Shown: positions 1 to 8,350 of the stretch, in pieces
Numbering within the stretch: the first letter of the stretch is position 1
How the letters are laid out: every line of letters starts with the position of its first letter
Origin: CAZNYN01 sp964577295
GTDB lineage: Bacteria > Synergistota > Synergistia > Synergistales > Synergistaceae
Reading direction: 5' to 3'
Assembly: GCA_964577295.1 (NCBI GenBank)
Contig: CAZNYN010000015.1
Location: 1 to 40,355, forward strand
DNA: 40,355 bases
Position numbers and translations under genes: made by a program
The notes under the pieces: model-generated
Database searches by the model: none
Told to the model about the DNA's origin: nothing
What the model saw: only the letters and a program-made list of their open reading frames with translations

Positions 1-790
1 CCTCTATGCGCGCCACATCGCGGAGGCGTATTACAGCTCCGTTTCGCGACGCTACCGGGAGATATCCGAGCTCTGCTACAGATTCATATTCGCCGTTTAA
101 TCTTATGCCGTATTCTTTGCTTCCTGTCTCCACTCTGCCTGCCGGAAGCTCAACGTGTTTGTTATAAATGGCGTTTTTAATTTCCTTTGTAGTTATCCCG
201 TATGATTCGAGGCTGTCGGTATTGAGCCATACTCGTATCTCCCTGTCACGAAATCCGGCAAGCTGAACATCTCCTACTCCTTTTACAGTCTGAATGCGCT
301 CTGTAACTGTCTTGTCAACGTACCTTGCGAGAGTTTTAAGGTCTGTGCGTCCGTCGTTTCTGACAGCGATGTTCATTATTGGTCTGTCTGACGGGTCATA
401 TTTATCAACTTGGGGGTCCTTGCAGTCGTCCGGCAGAGAGCCTGATGCCATGCTCACTTTGCCTCGCACGTCTGCTGCTGCGTTGTCTATATCTCTGCCA
501 AGTTCAAATTCCACCACTATTACGGATCGTCCCTCATAGCTGCTGGAGCTGAGGCTTTTGATGCCTTCTATTGTGTTTATGCGTGATTCGAGAATGTCGG
601 TCACGTCATTGTCTATTATCGCGGGGCTTGCCCCTTCCATAGTCGTTCTCACCACTACTATTGGGAATTCGACATTTGGCATGCGTTCTACTCCCATATT
701 AAGGTAAGAATATATGCCGAAGACCACAAGAGCTATCGTTATGATAAGTACAGTTACGGGGCGGCGCAGAGAGATATCCGTAATTTTCAT
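1..790 (-). CDS. RND-family efflux permease, N-terminal part (cut by window edge)
   Basis: The reverse strand is open from an ATG at 788-790 to the window edge, about 263 codons. It begins MKITDISLRRPVTVLI, followed by a hydrophobic helix and then the porter-domain pattern of AcrB/MdtB-like pumps (NMGVERMPNVEFPIVVV, TDILESRINTIEGI, RIQTVKGVGDVQLAG). Such proteins are about 1000-1050 residues long and use the proton gradient to export drugs or lipophilic compounds from the inner membrane or periplasm. Only the first helix and part of the periplasmic domain are visible. A GGAAGAAGAAGGG purine tract lies upstream of the start, inside the end of the MATE gene only 22 bp away, so the two export genes are probably co-transcribed. 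No membrane-fusion partner is seen upstream, where one often sits; it may be downstream, outside the window. The family call is firm; the substrate is unknown. Confidence 0.88.
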   Translation of the reverse strand, partial: MKITDISLRRPVTVLIITIALVVFGIYSYLNMGVERMPNVEFPIVVVRTTMEGASPAIIDNDVTDILESRINTIEGIKSLSSSSYEGRSVIVVEFELGRDIDNAAADVRGKVSMASGSLPDDCKDPQVDKYDPSDRPIMNIAVRNDGRTDLKTLARYVDKTVTERIQTVKGVGDVQLAGFRDREIRVWLNTDSLESYGITTKEIKNAIYNKHVELPAGRVETGSKEYGIRLNGEYESVAELGYLPVASRNGAVIRLRDVARIE

Positions 791-812
791 TTTTGCAAGA
801 CCCTTCTTCTTC

Positions 813-2153
813 CTATTTTATAAACACAGCATCCGGAGTTTTGAGCCACTTTATGAGCCTTCTTAAGAAAAGATAGGCAAGTACGCATCCGAGCGCGTCT
901 CCCAAGGGAAACGAAAGCCATACTCCGAGCATACCGAATATACGCGGAAGTATTATCATCGGCAGGAACATAAATGCTATGTGTCTTATCAGAGACAGAA
1001 TCAATGATTCCTTTGCCTTGCCAAGCCCTTGAAGTGCGGAGTTTGTTATTATCGTCATACCAAAGAATACAATTCCCAAATATCCTATTCTCATTCCGGG
1101 GACTCCTATAGCAATCAGAGCAGGGTCGCTTGTGAAGAGCCGTATGAGATTTTCCGCGAATATTTCCGCCAGGACCGCGCTTACGATGTAGAAGCCGGTG
1201 ACAAGTGTCAGAGCCTTTTTAATGGTCTCTATGACCCGCTGCGGCTTGCCCGCTCCGTAGTTGTAGCCGACTATGGGCTGCATTGCCTCTCCTATGGCCA
1301 TTGCGGGCATGAAGAACATCGAGTCGAGGCTGAAAAATATTCCCATAGCGGAAAGGCCGTCGTCTCCGCCGTATTTATAAATTGTCTGGTTCATAAGGGT
1401 CATGAATAAGACAAACGATATTTCGACAAAAAACGGCGCGCTGCCAACGGCGCAAATTTTCTTTATGACTTTAAAGCGTGGTCTTAATATAAAGTGCAGC
1501 CTGATGCGAAGCGGACTTTCTTTAAGGAAGAAGAAAGAGACCCCCAGGATGGTGGCCATCCCTTGAGCTATGACAGTGCCAAGCGCCGCTCCCGTTACTC
1601 CCATATTCATTCCGACTATAAAAAAAGCGTCCAATATGACATTGCCTACGGCTCCGACAATCTGAGTCGCCATGGCATATTTTGGACTTCCGCAAGCTCT
1701 TATCAGCGAGTTTATGCCGTGTCCCACAAGAGCCAGAGGCCCTCCGAGAAGAATTACCTTAAGATATACAGATGCTATAGGCAGAATGGCATCGCTCGCA
1801 CCTGATACGCGCAGCAGAGGTTCTGCCGCGAATAGGCTCAGGATCATGCCTATAATGCCCACAAGCATGAGAAGCATTAGTGTCGTGGCAAGAGCTTGCT
1901 CCGCGGGACGCTGTTTCTTTGCGCCGCGCAGAATGGCGACGCGCGATGACCCCCCCACTCCTATGAGGAGCGAGAATGCGAACATAAGAATCATAGTGGG
2001 GAACGCAGTGCTTATAGCGGCAAGACCTGCCGAACCTACGAACTGTCCGACAAAGATTCTGTCAACAATATTGTAAATAGCTCCCGCTACCATTCCGAGA
2101 ACTGCCGGTAGGGCGAAAGAGAGCAGAAGCTTTGATACTTTTTCCTCTCCCAT
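813..2153 (-). CDS. MATE-family efflux transporter
   Basis: A 446-residue polytopic membrane protein with the two-fold MATE/MepA layout: N-half LLLSFALPAVLGMVAGAIY and VDRIFVGQFVG, C-half beginning near residue 230 (KKICAVGSAPFFVEISF) with QPIVGYNYGAG. MATE proteins export cationic drugs or metabolites in exchange for Na+ or H+. The length is normal for the family. The ATG at 2153 has no Shine-Dalgarno sequence. An in-frame ATT at 2201 (16 codons upstream, after an in-frame stop) is preceded by AGAAAGGA at good spacing, so a non-standard start adding 16 residues is possible. The first helix motif is complete from the ATG, so I keep that start. The gene ends just before the RND pump. Substrate unknown. 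Confidence 0.9.
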   Translation of the reverse strand: MGEEKVSKLLLSFALPAVLGMVAGAIYNIVDRIFVGQFVGSAGLAAISTAFPTMILMFAFSLLIGVGGSSRVAILRGAKKQRPAEQALATTLMLLMLVGIIGMILSLFAAEPLLRVSGASDAILPIASVYLKVILLGGPLALVGHGINSLIRACGSPKYAMATQIVGAVGNVILDAFFIVGMNMGVTGAALGTVIAQGMATILGVSFFFLKESPLRIRLHFILRPRFKVIKKICAVGSAPFFVEISFVLFMTLMNQTIYKYGGDDGLSAMGIFFSLDSMFFMPAMAIGEAMQPIVGYNYGAGKPQRVIETIKKALTLVTGFYIVSAVLAEIFAENLIRLFTSDPALIAIGVPGMRIGYLGIVFFGMTIITNSALQGLGKAKESLILSLIRHIAFMFLPMIILPRIFGMLGVWLSFPLGDALGCVLAYLFLRRLIKWLKTPDAVFIK

Positions 2154-2267
2154 GTTCAGTGTCGGTGCGGAATCTGTTCTGTCCTTATTTAAAGTAGTAA
2201 TGGCGGTACGTCCTTTCTGTTACTGTCGCGCTCGACGGCGCATTTTGCAGCTTGTCGTTATTTTATC

Positions 2268-3752
2268 CTATTTAACCCACAGATAGAAAAAATCCTCTGT
2301 GCCGTCAACCTCTTCTCCGTGCATATCAAAGCCCGATGCCCGCACCGTAACAATCCTGCCTTTCATAGATTGGGGAAAAGTAAAAGTGTGGCGGAACTCA
2401 TATATAGAGCTTGAACTTCGTCTCTCTCCGCGCGAATCATACATCCTTGTCATAAGCACATTCTTCTTATCGCGGAAGAGAACTCCCGATATCATATCTT
2501 CAAAAGTATAACTTATGTAAGCGATTCTGTTGCCTATTTTATAAGTGCCGTCATCGTTTTGCGTAACCTCCGAAAGAAGCGGCTGTATCGGAGTTACCGC
2601 ACCGTAAAGAGTGAGAGCTTCTCCCTCTCTCACCGTTATCGAGTCATAGACATTTTTGTCGATTCTGCACGCAACATCTGGGAGATAGTCCTTTGGCGCG
2701 TTAAACTCGGCTCTGGTAAACCGCAGTTTGTCATCTCTCTCAAAAGGAGTTATAACCCCGATAAGTTTTCTCGTTCCGTCATAAGCAGTATAATTCAGAG
2801 ACGGCTCTCCTATGTCATAGAAGTAATATGTTATCTCGTCAGAATCAAGCCACCCGTCAAATGCTATCTTCCCAAGCTCCAGAGTCTGAGACGCGCTTCT
2901 TTCTTCGGGAATATTATACATTACTGCGTGTACATGTCCCGCAGTATATTCGAGAGAGTCGTTAGCGCGCCATCTGGATGGTATTTCATAAGTCTGTCCG
3001 TCAAGGCCGAAGTTCCAATAGCCGGGGAAAGATTCCAGGTACACTCTATAGCCGCGTTCGTCGGCGAATTTTTTCACAGAGTCGAAATGCTCTTTGGGAG
3101 AGAATCGGGCAAGCACTTTATCCTTAGAAGAGCCGAATACCACATCGATATAGCTGCTGTCAAGCACTGTCTCTCCCGACAGGGCGGAGACTATAATCCT
3201 GTAAACCTTCCACTGCAAATCACCGGAGTATATTTTTGAATAGTCCGTGTCAAAATCTTTTGTACAGCCTCCCTGTATAAGTGCCGCGAAAGTATTTTCC
3301 GTTACAGCCGCTTTGAGCCTCGGATCATATACGGAATCGGGATCTCCGTGGCGGTAAATAAGGTCGGGAGGGGGAGATTTTACAAGGATATCTAGAGGTA
3401 TATTGACCCATGGAGCTTTGCCCTCGTATCTGAAAAAAATATCCCTCTCCGGCGTTATGCCGCTTGCTTTGTCCACTCTGCTTCTTACGGTGCGCAGCGG
3501 TTTGATTATGCCATCCCGCGCAAGGCCTGTTTCTACAATCTCGACTTTGATGTCCACAGGCAGATTTGCGGCGCTGATTCCCTCTCTGTCCAGTGTGCCG
3601 ATGACATAGAAGTCACGCCCCGACTCAAAGACCTGTTCCCGCAAAGATGGTGCTGTGACAGATATTTTTATTGCTTCCGCATCGTTTGTGCAGAGGCATA
3701 CGGCTATTGAGACAAGAATAAATACTGTCCTCTTCAGTCGACTGAAATCCAT
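2268..3752 (-). CDS. Exported protein of unknown function
   Basis: A 494-residue protein that I do not recognise. The start is an ATG at 3752 with GAGGAG eight bases upstream. Residues 1-27 look like a Sec signal peptide: basic MDFSRLKR, a hydrophobic core, cleavage near DAEA. The mature part is rich in short beta-type segments and aromatic residues. The first about 100 residues (ISVTAPSLREQVFESGRDFYVIGTLD, read as pieces) resemble a beta-sandwich strand pattern, and the last 60 (FRHTFTFPQSMKGRIVTVRASG) another Ig-like fold. No catalytic motif, lipobox or membrane helix beyond the signal is visible. It is divergently transcribed from the propeller/HD-GYP sensor with only about 126 bp between the starts, so shared regulation or a sensor-ligand relation is possible but unproven. 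It has no close downstream partner: MATE starts about 115 bp further on. Confidence 0.8.
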   Translation of the reverse strand: MDFSRLKRTVFILVSIAVCLCTNDAEAIKISVTAPSLREQVFESGRDFYVIGTLDREGISAANLPVDIKVEIVETGLARDGIIKPLRTVRSRVDKASGITPERDIFFRYEGKAPWVNIPLDILVKSPPPDLIYRHGDPDSVYDPRLKAAVTENTFAALIQGGCTKDFDTDYSKIYSGDLQWKVYRIIVSALSGETVLDSSYIDVVFGSSKDKVLARFSPKEHFDSVKKFADERGYRVYLESFPGYWNFGLDGQTYEIPSRWRANDSLEYTAGHVHAVMYNIPEERSASQTLELGKIAFDGWLDSDEITYYFYDIGEPSLNYTAYDGTRKLIGVITPFERDDKLRFTRAEFNAPKDYLPDVACRIDKNVYDSITVREGEALTLYGAVTPIQPLLSEVTQNDDGTYKIGNRIAYISYTFEDMISGVLFRDKKNVLMTRMYDSRGERRSSSSIYEFRHTFTFPQSMKGRIVTVRASGFDMHGEEVDGTEDFFYLWVK

Positions 3753-3878
3753 TTGCGAAGCTCCTCATAAGTTAATTTGTAATCTGCGGTATATTTTTCC
3801 GCTTAATGTTATAATATATTGTCGGGTATTAATAAATATATTTTAAACTAACCGGAAATTGCAAAAGAGGTCATGCCG

Positions 3879-6827
3879 ATGAAAAGAAAAGTAATGAAAA
3901 TAATTCTCTCTTTGTTTCTGACACTCCTCATCTCTCAGGCTGCGTACGCAGGAAGAGAATTTCTTTCTCATTATACACAGACTGTTTATAATGTCGATAA
4001 CGGAATGGAAGCAAATGACGGCAGCTCTGTTATACAGACCGAGGACGGCTACATATGGATAGCAAGCTACAGCGGACTCATCCGGTATGACGGCAGCGGT
4101 TTTGTCCGTTTTGCCGAAGACAGGACTTCCGGTTTCACGGGCAAGAGCGCGACAGTTCTGTTTGAGGACAGCAAAGGCATTTTCTGGATAGGGACAAACG
4201 AGAGCGGACTCTTCTATCGTGACGGAGGCAAATTCGTAAAAGTCAAAAGCGCTGCGACGGAGGCCTTCAATTCCATAAGGTCTATAACAGAGGACAGCAA
4301 AGGCAATATATATGTGGGTTCCGGAAGCGGTTTGGGTAAACTTCGGGACAATGTAATAGAACAGATAGATATCGGTTACTTTAATACATCATTCATACTG
4401 GGACTTGCATGCGACAGCAATGACAGAGTTTGGGGCGTTACGAGAAACGGGGCACTTTTTGTAATAAAAAACAACAGGCTCGTCGCGTCATACAGAGAGG
4501 GAGAGCTCATAGGCCGCAATGCTATAAGCATATTAAAAAGGAAAGACGGCACAATATTCGCAGGCATGGCAGACGGAGGAGTAGCCTCATTAACGGTAAC
4601 AGCAGGCGGTGTTGAAATAAAATATTACGCTACGCCCGGCATAGACAGCGTTAACTCAATGTACGAGGACAAAGACGGGCTTTTCTGGGTATGCGGAGAC
4701 AACGGCATAGGGTTCTTTGACAAAAGATACGTCTTTACAAAGGCTGAAGGTTCTCTTTTAGACAGCTCCGTCGAGAGAATGTGCCAAGATTATGAATATG
4801 GCTACTGGTTCGCATCTTCCAGACAAGGTGTGCTTCAAATCGCCAAAAACAAATTCATGGATATCAACTTTGCATCGCTTCTCGACAACACAGTGGTGAA
4901 CAGCACTCTGATGCACAAAGGGACGTTCTATGTCGCCGCTGATGACGGGCTTTCTATAATGGATAAATCGTGGAATAAGCAGGCAACAGCGCTCACAAAG
5001 ATGCTGAAAGGCGTAAGGGTTCGCTGTCTTATGGCCGACTCAGAGGGAAATATATGGCTTAGCACATATAAAAGCTACGGAGTTATATGTTTGGGCGAGG
5101 ACGGCACAATAAAGATATATTCGGATAAAGACGGACTTCCGGACAGAAAAGTCCGTCTCACCTTTGAATGCGCGAACAGGGACATTGCCGTAGGTACAAA
5201 TGCAGGCATCGCCATAATAAGAGAAGGAAAGATAGTCAAAACAATCACCGCCTCCGACGGCTTGAAAAATACCACCGTTCTCAGCCTGTGCGAAGATGCG
5301 GACGGAGCTCTGTACATTGGTACGGACGGCGGAGGAATATACAAATACCATAATAATAAACTGACATGCTATACAAATAAAGACGGTTTGAGTTCGGGCA
5401 TCATACTGAGAATGCTCTACGACAAAGAAAGTAACGGTATGTGGGTAAGTACGGGAAACAACCTCAACTTTTATGACATGAAAACGTTCCGCAATATAAA
5501 ATTCGAAGCTCCGGTAAACAGCGGGATTTTTGATCTGAAAAAAGATAAATTCGGCAATCTCGTAGTGCTGGCAGACACGGGAATTCACATCGCAGATCCT
5601 TCCAAACTGCTGAAAGGTGAAAAACAGGAGATAAAATCCTACATGAAAAGGGAAGGACTTCCCTCCACGATAACGGCAAATTCATGGAACTGCTTTGATA
5701 AAAACGGTGACCTGTACCTTTGCTGCTCAAACGGGACATGGCAGATAAATCTGTACAAAATGTTTATCAACGATAAAAAGCCAAAAATAGCAATTAACAA
5801 AGCCGAAATAGACGGTACCGTATATCTCTGCCCTAAGGAGCTTACAATTCCCAAAGACGCTCAGAGACTGACGCTCGAGCTTGCTGTACTGAGCTTCACC
5901 AACCCTCAGTTCAACAAAGTCGAATATTACCTTGAAGGCTTTGACAAAAACAAAACCTCCGTTTCCGCGCGGAAACTCGGCAGCATAAGCTATACAAACA
6001 TGAGCGGCGGAAACTACGCATTTATCTTTACGGGAGTCAACAGCGACGGTGTGTCTAATCCCACCCCGATGAGGCTGGAAATGAAAAAAGAGAGGCGTAT
6101 ATATGAAGAACCCTTCTTCATATTTGTCGTGCTTGTATTCTCCTCCTTTGCGATATTTTATGCCACAAAACTCTACTACCAGAAGAGAAATGAAAAACTT
6201 ATCCAAAGGCAGAGAGAGCTCAGGGCTATTACGGCTCAGGCTATTAAAGCCATATCCAACACAATCGACGCGAAAGACACGTACACAAAGGGCCACTCGA
6301 GCAGAGTCGCAAAATATTCGGTAAAAATTGCGGAAAAACTGGGAATGAGCAAAGACAAAATCGACAATCTCTACTATACAGCACTGCTCCATGATATAGG
6401 AAAAATAGGAGTGCCTGATGAAATTTTAAACAAGCCCGGCCCTCTGACGGACGAAGAGTACTCCGTCATGAAGGAACATCCCGCCATAGGCGGCAGAATA
6501 CTCAAAGTTGTTACGGTAATAGACGATATCAAAGACGGAGCGGCATACCACCATGAAAGGTATGACGGCAAAGGGTATAACAACGGTCTCTCCGGCGAAG
6601 ACATCCCCCTTACGGCTCGTATCATAGGAGTTGCCGACGCAGTGGACGCAATGGGATCCACAAGACCGTACAGGGCAAAACGAACCGTCGAATATGTCAT
6701 ATCCGAGCTCGAGAACGGAATAGGGAAACAATTTGATCCCCAGATAGCGAACATCTTTATATCTCTGCTCAGAAGCGGAGAAGTCCGAATTGACGATACG
6801 GACGAATTGCCGGAGGATCATCTGTAG
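3879..6827 (+). CDS. Membrane sensor: Reg_prop beta-propellers, Y_Y_Y domain, HD-GYP output
   Basis: A 982-residue one-component sensor and likely cyclic-di-GMP phosphodiesterase. The ATG at 3879 is preferred to 3873 because AGAGG lies eight bases before it. Residues 1-24 form a signal peptide or anchor. Residues about 40-650 carry some 13-14 repeats of the type D-x-x-G-x-h-W-h-G-T-x-x-G-h-x-h (for example DSKGIFWIGTNESGLF, DADGALYIGTDGGGIY), enough for two seven-bladed propellers outside the membrane. Residues about 680-730 are a Y_Y_Y domain (YYLEGFD ... YTNMSGGNYAF). One helix follows near 745-768 (FFIFVVLVFSSFAIFYA), then a linker and an HD-GYP domain from about 800: GHSSRVAKYS, HDIGKIGVP, KEHPAIG, HHERYDGKGYN, VADAVDAM. 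The metal-binding His and Asp residues are present, but the GYP motif reads GYN. Reg_prop sensors usually signal to histidine kinases, so the HD-GYP output stands out. The ligand is unknown. Confidence 0.9.
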   Translation: MKRKVMKIILSLFLTLLISQAAYAGREFLSHYTQTVYNVDNGMEANDGSSVIQTEDGYIWIASYSGLIRYDGSGFVRFAEDRTSGFTGKSATVLFEDSKGIFWIGTNESGLFYRDGGKFVKVKSAATEAFNSIRSITEDSKGNIYVGSGSGLGKLRDNVIEQIDIGYFNTSFILGLACDSNDRVWGVTRNGALFVIKNNRLVASYREGELIGRNAISILKRKDGTIFAGMADGGVASLTVTAGGVEIKYYATPGIDSVNSMYEDKDGLFWVCGDNGIGFFDKRYVFTKAEGSLLDSSVERMCQDYEYGYWFASSRQGVLQIAKNKFMDINFASLLDNTVVNSTLMHKGTFYVAADDGLSIMDKSWNKQATALTKMLKGVRVRCLMADSEGNIWLSTYKSYGVICLGEDGTIKIYSDKDGLPDRKVRLTFECANRDIAVGTNAGIAIIREGKIVKTITASDGLKNTTVLSLCEDADGALYIGTDGGGIYKYHNNKLTCYTNKDGLSSGIILRMLYDKESNGMWVSTGNNLNFYDMKTFRNIKFEAPVNSGIFDLKKDKFGNLVVLADTGIHIADPSKLLKGEKQEIKSYMKREGLPSTITANSWNCFDKNGDLYLCCSNGTWQINLYKMFINDKKPKIAINKAEIDGTVYLCPKELTIPKDAQRLTLELAVLSFTNPQFNKVEYYLEGFDKNKTSVSARKLGSISYTNMSGGNYAFIFTGVNSDGVSNPTPMRLEMKKERRIYEEPFFIFVVLVFSSFAIFYATKLYYQKRNEKLIQRQRELRAITAQAIKAISNTIDAKDTYTKGHSSRVAKYSVKIAEKLGMSKDKIDNLYYTALLHDIGKIGVPDEILNKPGPLTDEEYSVMKEHPAIGGRILKVVTVIDDIKDGAAYHHERYDGKGYNNGLSGEDIPLTARIIGVADAVDAMGSTRPYRAKRTVEYVISELENGIGKQFDPQIANIFISLLRSGEVRIDDTDELPEDHL

Positions 6828-6868
6828 GACTGATCGCAGCAAAAAACAAGCGGCATGACACAAACAAT

Positions 6869-6900
6869 ACGGGGCAGGGCAGAATTTCACCCTGTCCCGT
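6869..6900 (+). terminator. Hairpin after the HD-GYP sensor gene
   Basis: An 11-bp inverted repeat (ACGGGGCAGGG at 6869-6879 with CCCTGTCCCGT at 6890-6900, one G-U pair, 10-base loop) lies 42 bp after the stop codon of the sensor gene. It has no strong T-run on the plus strand, so it is a weak or factor-dependent terminator candidate. It also lies at the 3' side of the minus-strand ATPase remnant. Confidence 0.45.
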
Positions 6901-6916
6901 GCTTCAATATAAAATA

Positions 6917-7165
6917 CTAAAGGTACATATCCTCAAGTGCAGCAAGAGGTATCTGTTCGCGCGATGCTCTTTTGGCAAGTGTGACGGGAAAAAAGGCATA
7001 GATTTCAGATTTGCAGGCTCTTCGTAAAGAGGCCCGTCTCTGCGGAGCATGGCGGATATTAGCCCTGATTTAAAGTCACTGTGTTCGCTGACATAGGATG
7101 CGTAGAGAGGGATCCCCCCGATATGCCGAATACCTTTGCTTTGTTTGAGTACCCTCCCCCCTGTT
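6917..7165 (-). pseudogene. Decayed AAA ATPase (Arch_ATPase/DUF234-like) remnant
   Basis: Read on the reverse strand, three pieces in shifting frames recall one family. The first (about 7165-7105) reads YSNKAKVFGISGG. After a run of six G residues the frame changes to IGGIPLYASYVSEHSDF, then RDGPLYEEPANL. This pattern, GGIPxY followed by about 25 residues and LYEEP, is typical of the archaeal-type predicted ATPases. A second frame change leads to FFPVTLAKRASREQIPL and AALEDMYL, with a TAG at 6917-6919, which resembles the usual C-terminal end of the same family (short hydrophobic strand, then LEDhY). If so, the P-loop half and most of the segment between LYEEP and the C-terminus have been lost, with at least two frame changes. 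The frame change at the G6 run could be a sequencing error, but the missing P-loop half could not. Confidence 0.55.
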
Positions 7166-7195
7166 TAGGAAATTACATCATATTTACTTATTTAT

Positions 7196-7223
7196 AACTT
7201 ACTTATTTATAAATAAGTAAGTT
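7196..7223. repeat. 28-bp perfect palindrome
   Basis: AACTTACTTATTTA is followed directly by its exact reverse complement TAAATAAGTAAGTT, with no spacer. A further partial copy (TTACTTATTTATAA) lies just upstream at about 7185-7197. The site sits between the ATPase remnant and the MBL-fold gene, about 180 bp before the latter's start. It could be an operator, a cruciform-forming site or the scar of a mobile element. No target duplication or transposase is seen beside it. Confidence 0.8.
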
Positions 7224-7404
7224 GTAAATGACTAAATTGAGCCAGGGCGTGCACTGCGGCTTTTGGGCGTTTTTCAGTCTGTATTTTTTGCGGGGAATTG
7301 TTCCTTGTATGTGGTATATTTGTTTTGCAGTGTAAAATTATTCCGTGTGCATTGAGGACAGAATAATATTTGGGGGCACATACAACAGTATCGGAGGGAT
7401 TACA

Positions 7405-8286
7405 TTGGAGCTTCGCAATATAAAAGGACACACTTGGGCAGCGGAAGGGCCTGTCAATATCGGGCTTTATGAGAGGGACGGAGAAGCCGTGCTCATAGAC
7501 AGCGGCAACGACTCCTCCTTCGGGCGCAAGCTCCTGAAACTTGCCGAGTCGCACGGGTTTGCGATTAAATGGATAATCAACACTCACTTTCACGCCGACC
7601 ACATAGGAGGCAACGCATTTATACAAAAGAGGACAAACTGCGGAATAGCAGCATCGCCAAAGGAAGCTCCCTTCATAAACATGCCCGAGGGAGAGCCCGA
7701 GCATCTTTGGTCTGCCGCGGCGCCAAAGGCGATATGCAATAAATTTTTCCGTGCCGAAACATCGGCAGTTACGAAGCTGCTTTCCGATGGCGATGAGCTT
7801 GAAGGATGGGGGCTTAAAGCTGTTGCTCTGCCCGGTCATGCGCACGGACAGATAGGAATTATGACTGATGACTCGGTGCTTTTCTGCGCCGACTCGGTTA
7901 TATCTCCCGTCATACTGAAAAAGTACGGGATTCCCTTCCTTTCGGATTTTGAGACGGCTATGGAGACATTCACCCTGCTTGAAAATTTCAAGGCGGATCA
8001 TTTTGTTCCTTCGCACGGGGAAATATGCAGCGACATTCTGCCTCTTGTGAGTGCGAACAGAGAGTGTCTCATCAATTTGTCAAAAGAGATTACCGAGATA
8101 TGCAAAGAGCCATTGAGCAGAGATGAGATAGTTGGCCGTCTTGCTCAGAATCGCGCTCTTGAGATGAATATGGGGCAATATGTTCTCGCTCACGCCTCGG
8201 TCTCCGCGATTTTAACGCCACTGATCGACACGGGAGTTCTTGTCTCGGATTTTTCAGAGGGAACACTGAAAATCGTAAAAGCGTAA
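7405..8286 (+). CDS. MBL-fold metallo-hydrolase
   Basis: A 293-residue single-domain protein of the metallo-beta-lactamase fold. The dinuclear metal site is clear: THFHADHIGG near residue 60, the later His in LPGHAHGQIG, the Asp in CADSVI, and the His in VPSHGE. A C-terminal helical extension of about 80 residues follows (EICKEPLSRDEIVGRL and onward), as in uncharacterised hydrolases related to glyoxalase II and thiolesterases. I chose the TTG at 7405 because GGAGGG lies six bases upstream. The ORF extends to an ATG at 7345, but that start has no ribosome-binding site and adds residues unlike the family. The substrate cannot be told from sequence. It is a single-gene unit, bounded downstream by a strong hairpin. 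Confidence 0.85.
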   Translation: MELRNIKGHTWAAEGPVNIGLYERDGEAVLIDSGNDSSFGRKLLKLAESHGFAIKWIINTHFHADHIGGNAFIQKRTNCGIAASPKEAPFINMPEGEPEHLWSAAAPKAICNKFFRAETSAVTKLLSDGDELEGWGLKAVALPGHAHGQIGIMTDDSVLFCADSVISPVILKKYGIPFLSDFETAMETFTLLENFKADHFVPSHGEICSDILPLVSANRECLINLSKEITEICKEPLSRDEIVGRLAQNRALEMNMGQYVLAHASVSAILTPLIDTGVLVSDFSEGTLKIVKA

Positions 8287-8300
8287 ATATGATTTTATAA

Positions 8301-8338
8301 AAAAATGCCGCTTCGGAAATATCCGAAGCGGCATTTTT
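8301..8338. terminator. Bidirectional terminator between MBL-fold gene and nrdJ
   Basis: A perfect 17-bp stem (8301-8317 with 8322-8338; core ATGCCGCTTCGGA/TCCGAAGCGGCAT) has a 4-base loop AATA. It is flanked by A-runs on one side and T-runs on the other, so it works in both directions between two convergent genes. Confidence 0.92.
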
Positions 8339-8350
8339 TATCGGTGAAAT

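Noticed and set aside
7345..7404. ATG start of the MBL-fold ORF
   Set aside because: No ribosome-binding site; the TTG at 7405 follows GGAGGG and fits the family start.
7207..8016. 269-codon minus-strand open frame
   Set aside because: Antisense to the MBL-fold gene, whose metal-binding motifs are in the plus frame; no family pattern in the minus frame.
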